Shown: positions 8,087-18,015, counted from the first letter of the stretch. The stretch: DNA of 64,000 bases from Glycomyces terrestris (GCF_003933745.1 NZ_RSEB01000005.1:436475-500474), one strand, 5' to 3'. The notes: generated by a model from the letters alone, not told the origin. Numbers and translations are program-made.

Positions 8087-9363
8087 CAGCCGTTCTCCCG
8101 GTCGCGCCAGGCGATCACGACCTCGTCGCCGACGGCGAGCTCGCCCTCGACGGGCACGACGACGCCGCGGCCCTCGTGGCGGAGGGTCACGTCGACCTCG
8201 ACGTGGCGCTCCTCGCCGTCCTCGCCGAGGACGGTGATCATGGTCCGGTCGTCGCTGTCCGTCCACAGTGCCGAGAGCGGCACGATGAGGGCGTCCTCGG
8301 CGGAGCGGGCCCGCACGAGCGTGACCTCCTGCTCCTCGCCGGGCGCGAGGTCCTCGAGGCCCTCGATCGCCTCGGCGTCGAACTCGAAGACGGCGTACGT
8401 CACCTCGACGGGCTCGCCCTCCTCACCGGTCCACTCGTCGGTCTCGCCGGCCTCCTCGCGGACCTCGAGGTCCCAGCCGCCGACCTCCTGGCCCTCCATG
8501 GGGCCGTCGCCGTACTCGAGCTCGGCGTCGTCGCCGAGCTTGCTCAGCTCGGTGGCGGTCTCCTCGTCGAGCTTGGCCTCGAGCTTCCAGTCGCCGGAGG
8601 CGAGGACCATGACCGGCTGGTCGGCGGTGACGGGCGCGGACTGCTGCGCGTTGATCTTGGAGACCTGCATCGGCAGGTCCGGCAGGAACACGACCTCCGA
8701 GGCGGGCAGGACCACCCGCTCGACGGTGTCGACCTGGGCGCCGCCGGTGTTCTCGTCGCCCTCGGCGCCCTCGTCGCCGGCCCCGGTGTCGCCCTCGCCC
8801 TCGGGCTCCTCGGACTCGACCTCCTCGGTGGTGGTCGCGTGGTCGTAGCCGGCGTGGTCGTAGAGCTTCTTCAGGTCCGCGACCGTGCGCGCGTCGAACG
8901 TGCCGGTCTTCGGGGTGCCGTAGATCTGCTGGAGCGCCAGCTGGAGCTGCTCGACGTCGGGCCCGGTGTCGCCCTCGGTGAGGTCGCGGTAGGCCGGGAC
9001 CTCGCCTTCGAGCGCGATCATGGGCCGGCCGGACACCTCCAGGAGCACCGTCCCGGCCTTGACCTCGTCGCCGACCTCGACGGGGATGTCCGAGGCCAGG
9101 GCGGTCTCGATCCCCTCGGGGGCGCTCGGCGCGGGGACGTTGAAGTCGCCGGTGCGGTCGAGGACCGCGTCGAAGTCGATCGTGTCGACCAGTTGCTCCT
9201 GGTCGACCGGCACGGTGATGATGCTGTCGTCGGGTTCCTCGGTCTCCTCGGCCCGCTGGGCCGGGGTCCGGGCCTGCGCAGCGAAGTACCAGGCGGTGGC
9301 CGTCGCCCCGAGCAGCGCCAGCGCGAGCACCCCGCTGACGACATGGCTTTTCGTGAGCCGCAT
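8086..9363 (-). CDS. Membrane-fusion (HlyD-like) adaptor with a peptidoglycan-binding domain (425 aa)
   Basis: This is the envelope adaptor of an ABC exporter of the MacA type. One N-terminal helix (SGVLALALLGATATAWYFAA) anchors it outside the membrane. A biotinyl-lipoyl-like half (VEVGDEVKAGTVLLEVSGRPM) is interrupted by a peptidoglycan_binding_1 domain at about 125-170, with the signature GDTGPDVEQLQLAL and TGTFDARTVADLKKL. An acidic low-complexity linker (about 175-215) and beta-barrel domains follow. This architecture is common in actinobacterial efflux operons. The gene overlaps the permease start. The expected ATPase is missing from the pair. Confidence 0.85.
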   Translation of the reverse strand: MRLTKSHVVSGVLALALLGATATAWYFAAQARTPAQRAEETEEPDDSIITVPVDQEQLVDTIDFDAVLDRTGDFNVPAPSAPEGIETALASDIPVEVGDEVKAGTVLLEVSGRPMIALEGEVPAYRDLTEGDTGPDVEQLQLALQQIYGTPKTGTFDARTVADLKKLYDHAGYDHATTTEEVESEEPEGEGDTGAGDEGAEGDENTGGAQVDTVERVVLPASEVVFLPDLPMQVSKINAQQSAPVTADQPVMVLASGDWKLEAKLDEETATELSKLGDDAELEYGDGPMEGQEVGGWDLEVREEAGETDEWTGEEGEPVEVTYAVFEFDAEAIEGLEDLAPGEEQEVTLVRARSAEDALIVPLSALWTDSDDRTMITVLGEDGEERHVEVDVTLRHEGRGVVVPVEGELAVGDEVVIAWRDRENG

Positions 9364-9478
9364 GTTGAAGTCCTCCTCCGCCCCGAAGACGCGTGGAGCG
9401 GAGGATCCAGTTGCGGCCGTTTCGTCTCGATTCGGTAACGAGACTTGCGTTCGCCGTACGGGAGCGGTTACGGGACGC

Positions 9479-10162
9479 TCAGTTGTTCAGGCCGACGGAC
9501 TTCATGCGGTCCTGGTGGGCGCGGGTGAGGCGGCGCAGGAGCGCGTCGAGGGTGCCGCCGTCGCCGACGATGATGCCGGTGAGCCGCTCGTTGGCGGCGG
9601 CCACGCCCTGGGCGCGGTTGATGCCCTCGCCGACGAGGCGGCGGGCCCACAGCGAGAGGCGGCCGGTGACGGACTCGTCGGCCTCGACGGCGGCGCGGAT
9701 CTCGGCGGCGGCGAGGTCGGCGGCGCCGTTCTCGGCGAGGACGGTCTCGATGACCTCGCGGTCGGCGTCCTCGAGGCTCGAGGAGACGGCGCGGAAGAAG
9801 TCGTCGGCGACGGCGTCGCCGAGGTAGACCTTCACCAGCGCCTCGAGCCAGTCGCGGGGCGAGGTGGAGGCGTCGAAGGAGCGGAACGCCTCGCGGAAGG
9901 GCGCCATGGCCTCGGCGGGGTCCGCGCCGAGGGCGGTGAGCCGGTCGGCGATGAGGCGGTAGTTGCGAATCTCACCCACGGCCGCCTCCGAGAGGGCGGC
10001 GCGCCGGCCGAGGTCGGGGGCGAGGCGGGCGTCGAAGACCATGCGCTCGAACGCGAGCAGCTCCCCGAGGGCAAGCAGCCCAAGGAGTTCGACGACGGCC
10101 TCGCGGCTGGGGGCCTCCGGCGCCGGGGCCGGGGTCAAGTCGGGATCAGGAGTCTCGGACAC
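9479..10162 (-). CDS. Ferritin-like fold protein next to a DEAD-box helicase (227 aa)
   Basis: This is an all-helical protein with a ferritin-like core (about 20-215). Candidate metal-site residues lie in LLALGELLAFERMVFDARLAP and SEAAVGEIRNYRLI, which have an E...E-x-x-R/Y pattern, and later in ADREVIETVLAENG. The pairing of such a gene with a divergent RhlE-like helicase resembles Rv3210c/Rv3211 of Mycobacterium tuberculosis, from which I take the family assignment. Homologues have been linked to tRNA-modifying MiaE-like diiron enzymes, but I see no proof of catalysis here. It is transcribed divergently from the helicase with a 360-nt shared upstream region. Confidence 0.7.
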   Translation of the reverse strand: MSETPDPDLTPAPAPEAPSREAVVELLGLLALGELLAFERMVFDARLAPDLGRRAALSEAAVGEIRNYRLIADRLTALGADPAEAMAPFREAFRSFDASTSPRDWLEALVKVYLGDAVADDFFRAVSSSLEDADREVIETVLAENGAADLAAAEIRAAVEADESVTGRLSLWARRLVGEGINRAQGVAAANERLTGIIVGDGGTLDALLRRLTRAHQDRMKSVGLNN

Positions 10163-10522
10163 TGGGGCAGGTTACCACTGGACGGATGCGGCCCTCGCCT
10201 TCGCGTGGCCTTCGCGGATCGGGCGCTGAGGCGCGTCTTCGCAGGCCAGAAGGGGCGGATTCGGGTGGGCGGGTCCGCCGCGCGCCTCGCCGGGGAACGG
10301 CGCGCCGAGACGATGGTGGCGGGAGCGCGTAGGATGGAGGGGAAGGACCGCGGCCCCGAACGGGGCATCCCTGTATCAGCCGGTCCTCAAGCGGTACCGG
10401 TTTCTGCACCGGGCCGCTCCTGCGAAGCGGCGACTCACCGAATCCGGCGGTCGTCGCCGCTGTGTAACGAGACATGATGTGGCGCCGAGTTCCCCGGATC
10501 TGGTGACGTCCTCCGCCACGAG
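10163..10522. other. Shared upstream region of the ferritin-like gene and the DEAD-box helicase
   Basis: This 360-nt stretch lies between two divergent genes and holds no convincing ORF. It must contain both promoters and, for the helicase, a leader of up to about 200 nt. Several short GC-rich hairpins are possible, for example GGGCCGCT with its neighbourhood at 10412-10434, but I see no known riboswitch. The helicase reading frame opens with three in-frame GTG codons (10523, 10532, 10541). Confidence 0.35.
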
Positions 10523-12136
<1,614 letters not shown>

Positions 12137-12146
12137 GCGAACGAAC

Positions 12147-12196
12147 GACGCCGCGGGTGGTGTCGCCTCGATCGAGGCGACACCACCCGCGGCGTC
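12147..12196 (+). terminator. 50-nt perfect palindrome terminating the helicase gene
   Basis: The two 25-nt halves are exact reverse complements centred between 12171 and 12172, giving a stem of about 23 bp with a tiny loop. The left arm starts GACGCCGCGGGTGG. It begins 10 nt after the helicase stop codon. Confidence 0.8.
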
Positions 12197-12235
12197 TGGT
12201 CATATCCGCTCCGCGCCCGGCGCTACGCTTCCGTC

Positions 12236-12466
12236 ATGAGCGACAGCGAGGAGCCCTACACCGGTCCGCCGGTGAACGTGCCGCCGCCGCCCGGGTGGCG
12301 GGTCGAGGCCGTGGCGCTGCCCGGTGAGCCGCGGCGGATGCCGCCGCAGGACCACGCCGCGATCGACGCGGCCGAGCAGCGGGCGCGGCTGGTGACGCAG
12401 TGGATGACGCTGGTCGCCGTCGCCGCGATGTTCACCGTGCTCATCATCGGGCTCGTCGACTTCTGA
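12236..12466 (+). CDS. Small single-pass membrane protein of unknown function (76 aa)
   Basis: I do not recognise a family. The N-terminal half is proline-rich (VNVPPPPGW, LPGEPRRMPPQD) and hydrophilic. The C-terminus is one membrane helix (MTLVAVAAMFTVLIIGLVDF), so the protein is probably tail-anchored with its Pro-rich part in the cytoplasm. ATG 12236 follows the helicase terminator, and the gene has its own terminator at 12475, so it is monocistronic. Codon use is like its neighbours, which supports a real gene. Confidence 0.7.
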   Translation: MSDSEEPYTGPPVNVPPPPGWRVEAVALPGEPRRMPPQDHAAIDAAEQRARLVTQWMTLVAVAAMFTVLIIGLVDF

Positions 12467-12474
12467 GCGCGCGA

Positions 12475-12500
12475 AGGGCCCCGCCGCGCGGCGGGGCCCT
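12475..12500. terminator. Terminator hairpin between convergent genes
   Basis: An 11-bp stem, AGGGCCCCGCC paired with its complement, closes a GCGC loop. It starts 8 nt after the stop of the small membrane protein and faces the DUF2231 gene. Confidence 0.75.
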
Positions 12501-12513
12501 CGCTCGTCCCGGC

Positions 12514-13068
12514 TCAGGACTGGACGGTGCCGCCCCACACCATCTCGGCGCCCGTGTGCCCGGCCTTGAACAGCAGCCAGGCGGCCAGGACCAGGAGCCC
12601 GAGGGCGATCGCGCCGATGACGAACATGATGATCCTGCGGCCGGTCGCGGCCGGGTCGTCGGAGGACGCCGCCGGGGCCTCGCCGTCCTCCGAGCGGGCG
12701 GGCTTCGGGGCGTCGCCGTTGCGGAGCAGCGCGGCGCGGCGGCCGCGGTCGAGGCCGGCGAACAGGAACCACACGGGGATCAGGGCCACGAGCGTCCACA
12801 GGAGCCAGTAGCCGTAGTCGTGGTGCTGCCGGACCGCGTCGGGCCAGCCGTCGGGGTACAGGTAGTCCGCCAGCTGCTGGCCGGCGAAGATCGAGCCGTA
12901 CGCGGACGCGGGGGCGAGGAGCACCAGGACCGCCACGGCCCAGCCGACCCGCTGGCGCAGCGGGGGGATGAACAGGTAGCCGGCGCCCAGGATCGCGAGC
13001 AGGCCCACCAGGATGATCGGCGCGTGCACCGCCAGCGGGTGCAGCGGCAGGTCGAGAATCGTCGTCAT
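12514..13068 (-). CDS. DUF2231 family membrane protein (184 aa)
   Basis: This is an integral membrane protein with four predicted helices. The first, just after LPLHPLAVHAPIILVGLLAIL, carries the His-rich HPLAVHAP motif that marks DUF2231. A second His-rich region (QHHDYGYWLLW) near residue 80 could, with the first, bind heme or metal, but that is inference. A Glu/Ala/Ser-rich cytoplasmic loop (about 125-145) precedes the last helix. A perfect inverted repeat overlaps the start codon and its upstream region (13068-13086), which suggests local regulation. Function is unknown. It lies 24 nt from the marC stop and could be the second gene of that transcript. Confidence 0.75.
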   Translation of the reverse strand: MTTILDLPLHPLAVHAPIILVGLLAILGAGYLFIPPLRQRVGWAVAVLVLLAPASAYGSIFAGQQLADYLYPDGWPDAVRQHHDYGYWLLWTLVALIPVWFLFAGLDRGRRAALLRNGDAPKPARSEDGEAPAASSDDPAATGRRIIMFVIGAIALGLLVLAAWLLFKAGHTGAEMVWGGTVQS

Positions 13069-13086
13069 AGGGTTTATTGAACCCTA
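13068..13086. repeat. Inverted repeat TAGGGTT-N5-AACCCTA at the DUF2231 start
   Basis: Two perfect 7-bp arms flank TATTG. The repeat begins at the last base of the start codon of the downstream minus-strand gene, so it covers the position expected for its ribosome binding site. It could be an operator or an RNA hairpin; the AT content is locally high. Confidence 0.45.
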
Positions 13087-13092
13087 AAGTGA

Positions 13093-13725
13093 TCACCAGG
13101 CGGAAGCACCGGCAGAACTTTCGAAGAGTTCGACGTAGCTCATGACGGCGTCGGCGATGAGCTGCACCGCGATCGCGGCCAGCAGCACGCCCGCGATGCG
13201 CGTCAGGACCTCGATGCCGCCGCGCCGCAGGATCTTCACCAGCAGCCCCGAGAACCGCATCACCAGGTAGATCAGGAAGTGGATCACCACGATCGCGAGC
13301 GCGATCCACAGGTAGTCCCCAGAGGACGGCGCCTGCTGCACGAACAGGATCACCGCCACGATCGCGCCCGGCCCGGCCAGGAGCGGGGTCCCCAGCGGCA
13401 CGAGCGCGATGTTCGACGTCGCCGCCTCGTTCGGGTCGTCGGCCTTCCCCGTGAGGAGCTGGAGGGCGACCAGGAGCAGCAGGAGCCCGCCGGCGCCCTG
13501 GAGCGCGGCGAGGTCGATGTGGAGGTACGAGATGATCTGCTGCCCGAGCAGCGCGAACAGCGAGATCACGCCCAGCGACAGCAGGGTCGCCTGGAGCGCG
13601 GCCCGGTTCCGCTCGCGCTTGTCCATCGTCCCGGTCAGGGCCAGATAGATCGGCACGATGCCGGGCGGGTCCATGATGACGAAGAGCGTCACCATCACGG
13701 TCAGCAAGTATTCGAGTCCACCCAC
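13093..13725 (-). CDS. MarC family (UPF0056) integral membrane protein (210 aa)
   Basis: This protein has six predicted membrane helices. It carries the family's signature early motif (LFVIMDPPGIVPIYLALT) and the inverted partner LGTPLLAGPGAIVAVILF, which reflects the internal repeat of MarC proteins. Despite the name, MarC does not confer multidrug resistance, and its transported substrate is not established. Length and topology are normal for the family. It is read toward the DUF2231 gene 24 nt downstream, so the two may be co-transcribed. Confidence 0.88.
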   Translation of the reverse strand: MGGLEYLLTVMVTLFVIMDPPGIVPIYLALTGTMDKRERNRAALQATLLSLGVISLFALLGQQIISYLHIDLAALQGAGGLLLLLVALQLLTGKADDPNEAATSNIALVPLGTPLLAGPGAIVAVILFVQQAPSSGDYLWIALAIVVIHFLIYLVMRFSGLLVKILRRGGIEVLTRIAGVLLAAIAVQLIADAVMSYVELFESSAGASAW

Positions 13726-13821
13726 GCAGCGAGTATGTCAAGTCCGCCAGGTCACAGCCGCGGATTCGGCGCCTCGTGTTACGTGGGGCTCAGCGGGGCG
13801 TCACGCCGCCCCTCACCCCGG

Positions 13822-15051
13822 TCACTCCGGGGGCCGGAAGTCGAGCACCGGCCCGACCGCGCCCGCCGGGGGCGTCAGCATCGAGACGGCCGGCTCGGAT
13901 CCGGTGTAGTCCACCAGGATCCAGGTGGCGTCGCCGCGGCTGTAGCTCAGCTCCCAGCGCCCCGACGGGTCGTACTGGATGTAGTCGGCCTGGTAGAACC
14001 GGTCCTCGTACTCCCCCAGGTCGGCGGCTTCAGGAGTGGTGAACATGCTGTCGGTCGTGCCCGACAGTTTGGCGACGGCGGCGTCCACGAGGCCGACCGC
14101 CTCCTCGTCGCCCGAGGCCTCCAACAGCGAGGTCTGGACGAACTCCGAGCCGGACTCGCCGCAGTCCTCGCCGACCTGCGCCAGTCCGCCGCCCGGTTCG
14201 AGGTCCGCCACGCAGACGAACGTCGGGTTGGAGTGGTCCACGATCACCGCGGACTCGTACCCGGCCTGGCCCACCGAGGCCAGGTTCCAGTCGTACTGCT
14301 CGTCGAAGTGCCAGGTCTTCGACTCGCCCGCGGTCGTGGACCACAGGTCCGCCGTGAACACGGTGGTCGAGTCGCTCCAGTCGTTCAGGGTCAGCTCGAA
14401 ACTGGTGGTGAACTGGGTCGTCGTCGCCTCGCCGGAGATCAGCGCGCTGGTGATCTCGTAGTCCTCCTCGGTGACCTCCGCGTTCGGGGTCACCATCGCG
14501 AACTCGGTCGCGGCCCCGTTGACCACGTTGTACGTCGAGTCCGACGGCCAGGCCATGGCGATGCTCTCGGTCCCGTCGAGGGTCATGAGCTCGGTCGTCT
14601 GCGCGGCGTGCGACACGACGAGGTAGCCCTCCTCGAGGCGCCAGACCTCCTGCGAGGCGTCCTCGAGCGGCAGCACCTGGGCGGAGTCCGCCGCCTGCTG
14701 CGTCATCAGGTCGACGCGGTCGCCGTCCTCGTTGATGACCTGGTAGGCGCCGTCGCCGTCCTGGACCACGAACTCCATGCCGAGCTCGTTGCGGACCTCG
14801 GCGGTGGTCGTGTCGGCGGCGCTCGGGGCCTGGTCGTCGCCCTTCAGGAGCGGGTGGAGCACGAACGCGCCCGCGCCGAGCACGAGGAGGCCGGCGCCGC
14901 TCGCGGCCGCGGCCACGCGCCGGCGGCGCCGGATGCGGTGCGCGCCGGCGATGGCGAGGTCGGCCAGGGCCGGGTCGTCGACCGTCGCCGGGGCGCGCTC
15001 GGCCTGCTCGGCCAACCCGCTGCGCAGGAGGGCCTCGATGTCCCCGTTCAC
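13822..15051 (-). CDS. Membrane protein co-translated with an ECF sigma factor (409 aa), possible anti-sigma partner
   Basis: I do not recognise a named domain. Residues 1-45 form a short cytoplasmic segment that begins VNGDIEALLRSGLAEQAE and has a basic RRRRR stop-transfer edge. One membrane helix follows at about 48-68, then about 340 extracytoplasmic residues rich in Asp/Glu/Thr. The start GTG overlaps the stop of the ECF sigma gene (GTGA), so the two are translationally coupled. In SigE-type ECF loci such a partner often acts as an anti-sigma factor or as the main target. I see no zinc-binding HxxxCxxC in the cytoplasmic part, so a ZAS-type anti-sigma is unlikely. Confidence 0.6.
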   Translation of the reverse strand: MNGDIEALLRSGLAEQAERAPATVDDPALADLAIAGAHRIRRRRRVAAAASGAGLLVLGAGAFVLHPLLKGDDQAPSAADTTTAEVRNELGMEFVVQDGDGAYQVINEDGDRVDLMTQQAADSAQVLPLEDASQEVWRLEEGYLVVSHAAQTTELMTLDGTESIAMAWPSDSTYNVVNGAATEFAMVTPNAEVTEEDYEITSALISGEATTTQFTTSFELTLNDWSDSTTVFTADLWSTTAGESKTWHFDEQYDWNLASVGQAGYESAVIVDHSNPTFVCVADLEPGGGLAQVGEDCGESGSEFVQTSLLEASGDEEAVGLVDAAVAKLSGTTDSMFTTPEAADLGEYEDRFYQADYIQYDPSGRWELSYSRGDATWILVDYTGSEPAVSMLTPPAGAVGPVLDFRPPE

Positions 15052-15593
15052 GCAGCCTCCCTCGGTTCCATGGCGACGCCGAGCGCGGACGCGGGCGTGC
15101 CGAGCCGCTTGCGCATCCCCGCGAGCGCGCGGGACGCCTGGCTCTTGACGGTGCCGATCGAGATGCCGAGGATCTCGGCGATCTGGGCGTCGGAGCGGTT
15201 CTCGTAGTAGCGGAGGACGAGGACCGCGCGCTGGCGCTTGGGGAGGGCCGTGATGTGGCGCCACATGGCGTCGCGGACGGCGGAGTGCTCGGTGAAGTCG
15301 CGGGAGAGGTCGGCCCGGTCCTCGAAGACCTCGGTGGGCTTCTCGCGGTTGGACCGCTTGCGCCACCAGGAGGCGTTCGTGTTGTAGAGGATGCGGCGGG
15401 CGTAGGCGTCGATCGAATCAGTCGTCCTGATCCGGCTCCACGCCAGGTAGGTCTTCGTCAACGTCGTCTGCACCAGGTCCTCCGCTGTAGCCCAGTTGCC
15501 CGTCAGGAGATACGCCGCACGGTGCAGCGCGGCTGAGCGCGCCGCCACGTACTCGCGGAACTCCTCGTCCTGAGACGATTTGACCTCGCTCAC
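15048..15593 (-). CDS. SigE-family ECF RNA polymerase sigma factor (181 aa)
   Basis: This sigma factor redirects RNA polymerase to stress or envelope promoters. Region 2 (about 10-85) contains the DLVQTTLTKTYLAWSRI helix and the DAYARRILYNTNASWWRKR segment characteristic of the actinobacterial SigE family (ECF of the SigE_fam type). Region 4 (about 110-165) ends in LRYYENRSDAQIAEILGISIGTVKSQASRAL, a clear helix-turn-helix. I start at GTG 15593 because GGGAG lies just upstream; a longer frame exists but is not needed. The stop overlaps the start of the membrane partner. A candidate self-recognised promoter lies at 15620-15648. Confidence 0.9.
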   Translation of the reverse strand: MSEVKSSQDEEFREYVAARSAALHRAAYLLTGNWATAEDLVQTTLTKTYLAWSRIRTTDSIDAYARRILYNTNASWWRKRSNREKPTEVFEDRADLSRDFTEHSAVRDAMWRHITALPKRQRAVLVLRYYENRSDAQIAEILGISIGTVKSQASRALAGMRKRLGTPASALGVAMEPREAA

Positions 15594-15619
15594 GCGTCTC
15601 CCTGGGGGGGTCCGAACAA

Positions 15620-15648
15620 CAGACGACATACCCCCGGTGGAAAGTTGC
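15620..15648 (-). promoter_or_regulatory. Candidate ECF-type promoter of the sigE-like operon
   Basis: On the minus strand GCAACT (-35, 15648-15643) and CGTCTG (-10, 15625-15620) are separated by 17 nt. This fits the usual AAC / CGTC pattern of ECF promoters and suggests autoregulation. The -10 lies 26 nt before the GTG start. Confidence 0.4.
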
Positions 15649-15787
15649 CCCGTAGGGCGGAATTCTGCCAAAAGATGGGTGTCATCGGCAACCGAGGGCT
15701 GGTGCAAAGGCGAGTATACGAAGTAGGTGCAACCCGCCGCCTCCCGGATTCATGCCACGAGTCGCCCGTCTCCGGGCCGGGACGCGG

Positions 15788-15817
15788 CGCACCCGCCGGC
15801 GCGGGCCGGCGGGTGCG
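15788..15817 (-). terminator. Terminator hairpin after the PH-domain gene
   Basis: A 13-bp perfect stem (CGCACCCGCCGGC and its complement) closes a 4-nt loop. It starts 15 nt downstream of the stop of the minus-strand PH-domain gene. Confidence 0.7.
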
Positions 15818-15831
15818 GGTGCGGCGACGGG

Positions 15832-16668
15832 TCAGGCGCCCTCGGCCTTGGCGGGCGCGGCGGGCTCCTCTTCGGGGATGAGGTCCTCCTCGGGTTCGGC
15901 CATGCGCTCGTCGACGGCCTCGGGCTCGTACATCTCCTCGCACATCTGGAGGTAGAGCTCGTTCGGGTTCGGCAGGTGCGGGACGTTCCGCAGCGCCTGG
16001 TCCTGGCCGGCGGACTCGATGATGAACTCGCCGTAGTTGAGCATGCGGCCCATCGGCGTCTGCGAGTACTTCATGTCGGTGACGCGGCCGAGCGGCATCA
16101 TGGCGACCGAGCGGGTGATGACCCCCTGGATCAGCATGATCCGCTTGTTGGTGAGGATGAACCGGTCCATGTACCAGTCGAGGATCTTCCAGCCGACGAA
16201 GCCGAGGATCAGCAGCCAGACGATGACGGTGACGGACAGGGCCGTGTCGCGGTTCTCGTTGTCCCACTTCGTGAGCATGCCGGAGGCGAGGCCCATGATG
16301 AAGGTCGCGAGGGTGCCGATGATGTACCAGGGCATGAGGTGCACCCAGTGGCGGCGCCACTCGCCGCGGTACTTCTCGGTCGGGAAGAGGTAGCGGGCGG
16401 AGATCGGGGACGGGACGTCGGGGACGGCGGGGGCGCGCACACCGGAGAGCAGGCCCCCGGCGGGGCTGTCGTCGAAGCGGACGCCGTCGATGTCGGCGGC
16501 CGCGGACGCGGGGGCTCCCGGGGCGGCGACGCCGGGCGGGAACTGGAACTCGCGCGTGGGGGACTCGGCTCCCGGGGCGGGGCCGTCGGAGGGGGCGCGG
16601 GGGCTGGGAGGTTCCAGCGGCTCGGTGTCCTTCTTGTCCCCCGAGCCGCCTGCACCGGAATCGGTCAT
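15832..16668 (-). CDS. PH-domain (bPH2-like) membrane protein (278 aa)
   Basis: The protein begins with about 95 proline-, glycine- and serine-rich residues, then has two membrane helices (WYIIGTLATFIMGLASG and VTVIVWLLILGFVGWKIL). A bacterial PH domain follows at about 165-245, with the signature WYMDRFILTNKRIMLIQGVITRSVAMMPLGRVTDM. It ends in an acidic tail. Such proteins are widespread in Actinobacteria and their function is not established. It is the second gene of a two-gene unit: the 53-residue membrane protein ends 10 nt upstream. Confidence 0.85.
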   Translation of the reverse strand: MTDSGAGGSGDKKDTEPLEPPSPRAPSDGPAPGAESPTREFQFPPGVAAPGAPASAAADIDGVRFDDSPAGGLLSGVRAPAVPDVPSPISARYLFPTEKYRGEWRRHWVHLMPWYIIGTLATFIMGLASGMLTKWDNENRDTALSVTVIVWLLILGFVGWKILDWYMDRFILTNKRIMLIQGVITRSVAMMPLGRVTDMKYSQTPMGRMLNYGEFIIESAGQDQALRNVPHLPNPNELYLQMCEEMYEPEAVDERMAEPEEDLIPEEEPAAPAKAEGA

Positions 16669-16678
16669 GGTGCGACCG

Positions 16679-16840
16679 TCATCCAGTCACCAGGTTCGTG
16701 AAGAACGCTGCGAAACCGTTTGCGGCATCGAGGATTCCGCCGGCGAGCGATCCTACGACCCCGCTGGCTTCATCCGGCCTGAAGGCAACAAAGAAAACCA
16801 GGAACGCGAGCCCGCCCCAAGTCAGAATCTTCTTCACCAT
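16679..16840 (-). CDS. 53-residue membrane protein conserved upstream of PH-domain genes
   Basis: This small ORF begins MVKKILTWGGLAFLVFF and has two hydrophobic stretches, residues 5-20 and about 33-52, joined by RPDEASGVVGSL. The pattern MVKK-L-WGG-AFLVFF-AFRP is one I recognise from short actinobacterial membrane proteins found with bPH2-domain genes. The start ATG at 16840 has a GAGG upstream (at 16843-16850 on the minus strand). The stop lies 10 nt before the PH-domain start, so they form an operon. Function is unknown; a partner for the PH-domain protein is a reasonable guess. Confidence 0.75.
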   Translation of the reverse strand: MVKKILTWGGLAFLVFFVAFRPDEASGVVGSLAGGILDAANGFAAFFTNLVTG

Positions 16841-17158
16841 TCCTCACCCCTCCCGTCAAAGGGTCCTGGCCGAACGTTCGTCTGGCGCAGGCTGGCACGA
16901 GTCTACCGTACGAGCATGACTCGGCTTTCAGTTTTGCGACTGGCCCCGGAGGCGCGAGCCGAGGGGCCGATCGTCGGGGGCCAGTGTAACGACATCGTTC
17001 CACTTTCGCCCGACTCCGCCTATCTACCAGCGGAATAACCTATTCGTTTGTGACACCGGCGAGCTTACCCCAAGTCACGTTCCCTTGGCTCAATGTAGGC
17101 GCATCGCCCCCGCCGACCCCAGGGAAGCGTCAGGTATCCGACACTGCACGATCAGGAG
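16841..17158. other. Gene-free region between the PH-domain unit and the SPOUT methyltransferase
   Basis: This 318-nt stretch has no convincing gene on either strand. It is less GC-rich than its surroundings (for example 17020-17050). It must include the promoter of the two-gene PH-domain unit and the end of the methyltransferase transcript. I see no strong hairpin. Confidence 0.3.
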
Positions 17159-17800
17159 TCAGGAGGAGGGGCGCTGTCCGAACACGTGTTCCCTCACCCA
17201 CGCGTGCATGGCGATCCCGCTGGCGACGCCGGCGTTGATCGAGCGCGTCGATCCGAACTGGGTGATCGAGCAGACCATGGCGCACGCCTCGCGCACCGGC
17301 CCGGACAGGCCGGGGCCCTCCTGGCCGAAGACGAGGACGGCCTTGCGCGGCAAGGAGGCCGTCTCGATCGGGACCGAGCCGGGCAGGTTGTCGACGCCGA
17401 CGACGGCGAGGCCCTCGGCGCGGGCCCAGGCGGTGAAGTCCTCGACGGTGGCGTGGTGCTCGACGTGCTGGTAGCGGTCGGTGACCATCGCACCGCGGCG
17501 GTTCCAGCGGCGCTTGCCGACGATGTGGACGGTCTTCGCGAGGAAGGCGTTCGCGTTGCGCACGACGGTGCCGATGTTGAAGTCGTGCTGCCAGTTCTCG
17601 ATCGCCACGTGGAAGTCGTGGCGGCGCTCGTCGAGGTCGGCCACGATCGCCTCGCGGGTCCAGTAGCGGTAGCGGTCGACCACGTTGCGGCGGTCGCCTC
17701 CGCGCAGCAGGTCCGGGTCGTAGCGCTCGTCCTGCGGGAGCGGTCCCTCCCAGGGGCCGACCCCGACCTCCATGGCGTCCTCTTCGTTCACGCCGACCAT
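17159..17800 (-). CDS. SpoU/TrmH-family (SPOUT) RNA 2'-O-methyltransferase (213 aa)
   Basis: This enzyme transfers a methyl group from S-adenosylmethionine to the 2'-OH of a ribose in tRNA or rRNA. The three SpoU motifs are clear: NIGTVVRNANAF (motif 1, Arg/Asn), LVFGQEGPGLS (motif 2) and ITQFGSTRSINAGVASGIAMHAW (motif 3, which forms the knot). There is no N-terminal L30e-type substrate domain, so a tRNA target is as likely as an rRNA target. I start at ATG 17800 (MVGVNEEDAMEV); ATG 17773 would also be possible. The gene seems monocistronic. Confidence 0.88.
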   Translation of the reverse strand: MVGVNEEDAMEVGVGPWEGPLPQDERYDPDLLRGGDRRNVVDRYRYWTREAIVADLDERRHDFHVAIENWQHDFNIGTVVRNANAFLAKTVHIVGKRRWNRRGAMVTDRYQHVEHHATVEDFTAWARAEGLAVVGVDNLPGSVPIETASLPRKAVLVFGQEGPGLSGPVREACAMVCSITQFGSTRSINAGVASGIAMHAWVREHVFGQRPSS

Positions 17801-18015
17801 TGGAGCACAGCGCGGCACGCGGGGGCCGGGGCCCGGGAGCGGGAGTGCGCGGGGCATGGCGCCGCCCCGGCGGCTACGGGGGAAACCGACCGGGGCGACA
17901 CGAAACATACTAACGACCACACGGCTGCGATCGGGCACACACCCATTTGAATTCCCTTGCCGCAGAAGGAAAACGGGGTATCAGTGGCCCCACGTCACTC
18001 CGATTTCCACTCGTC

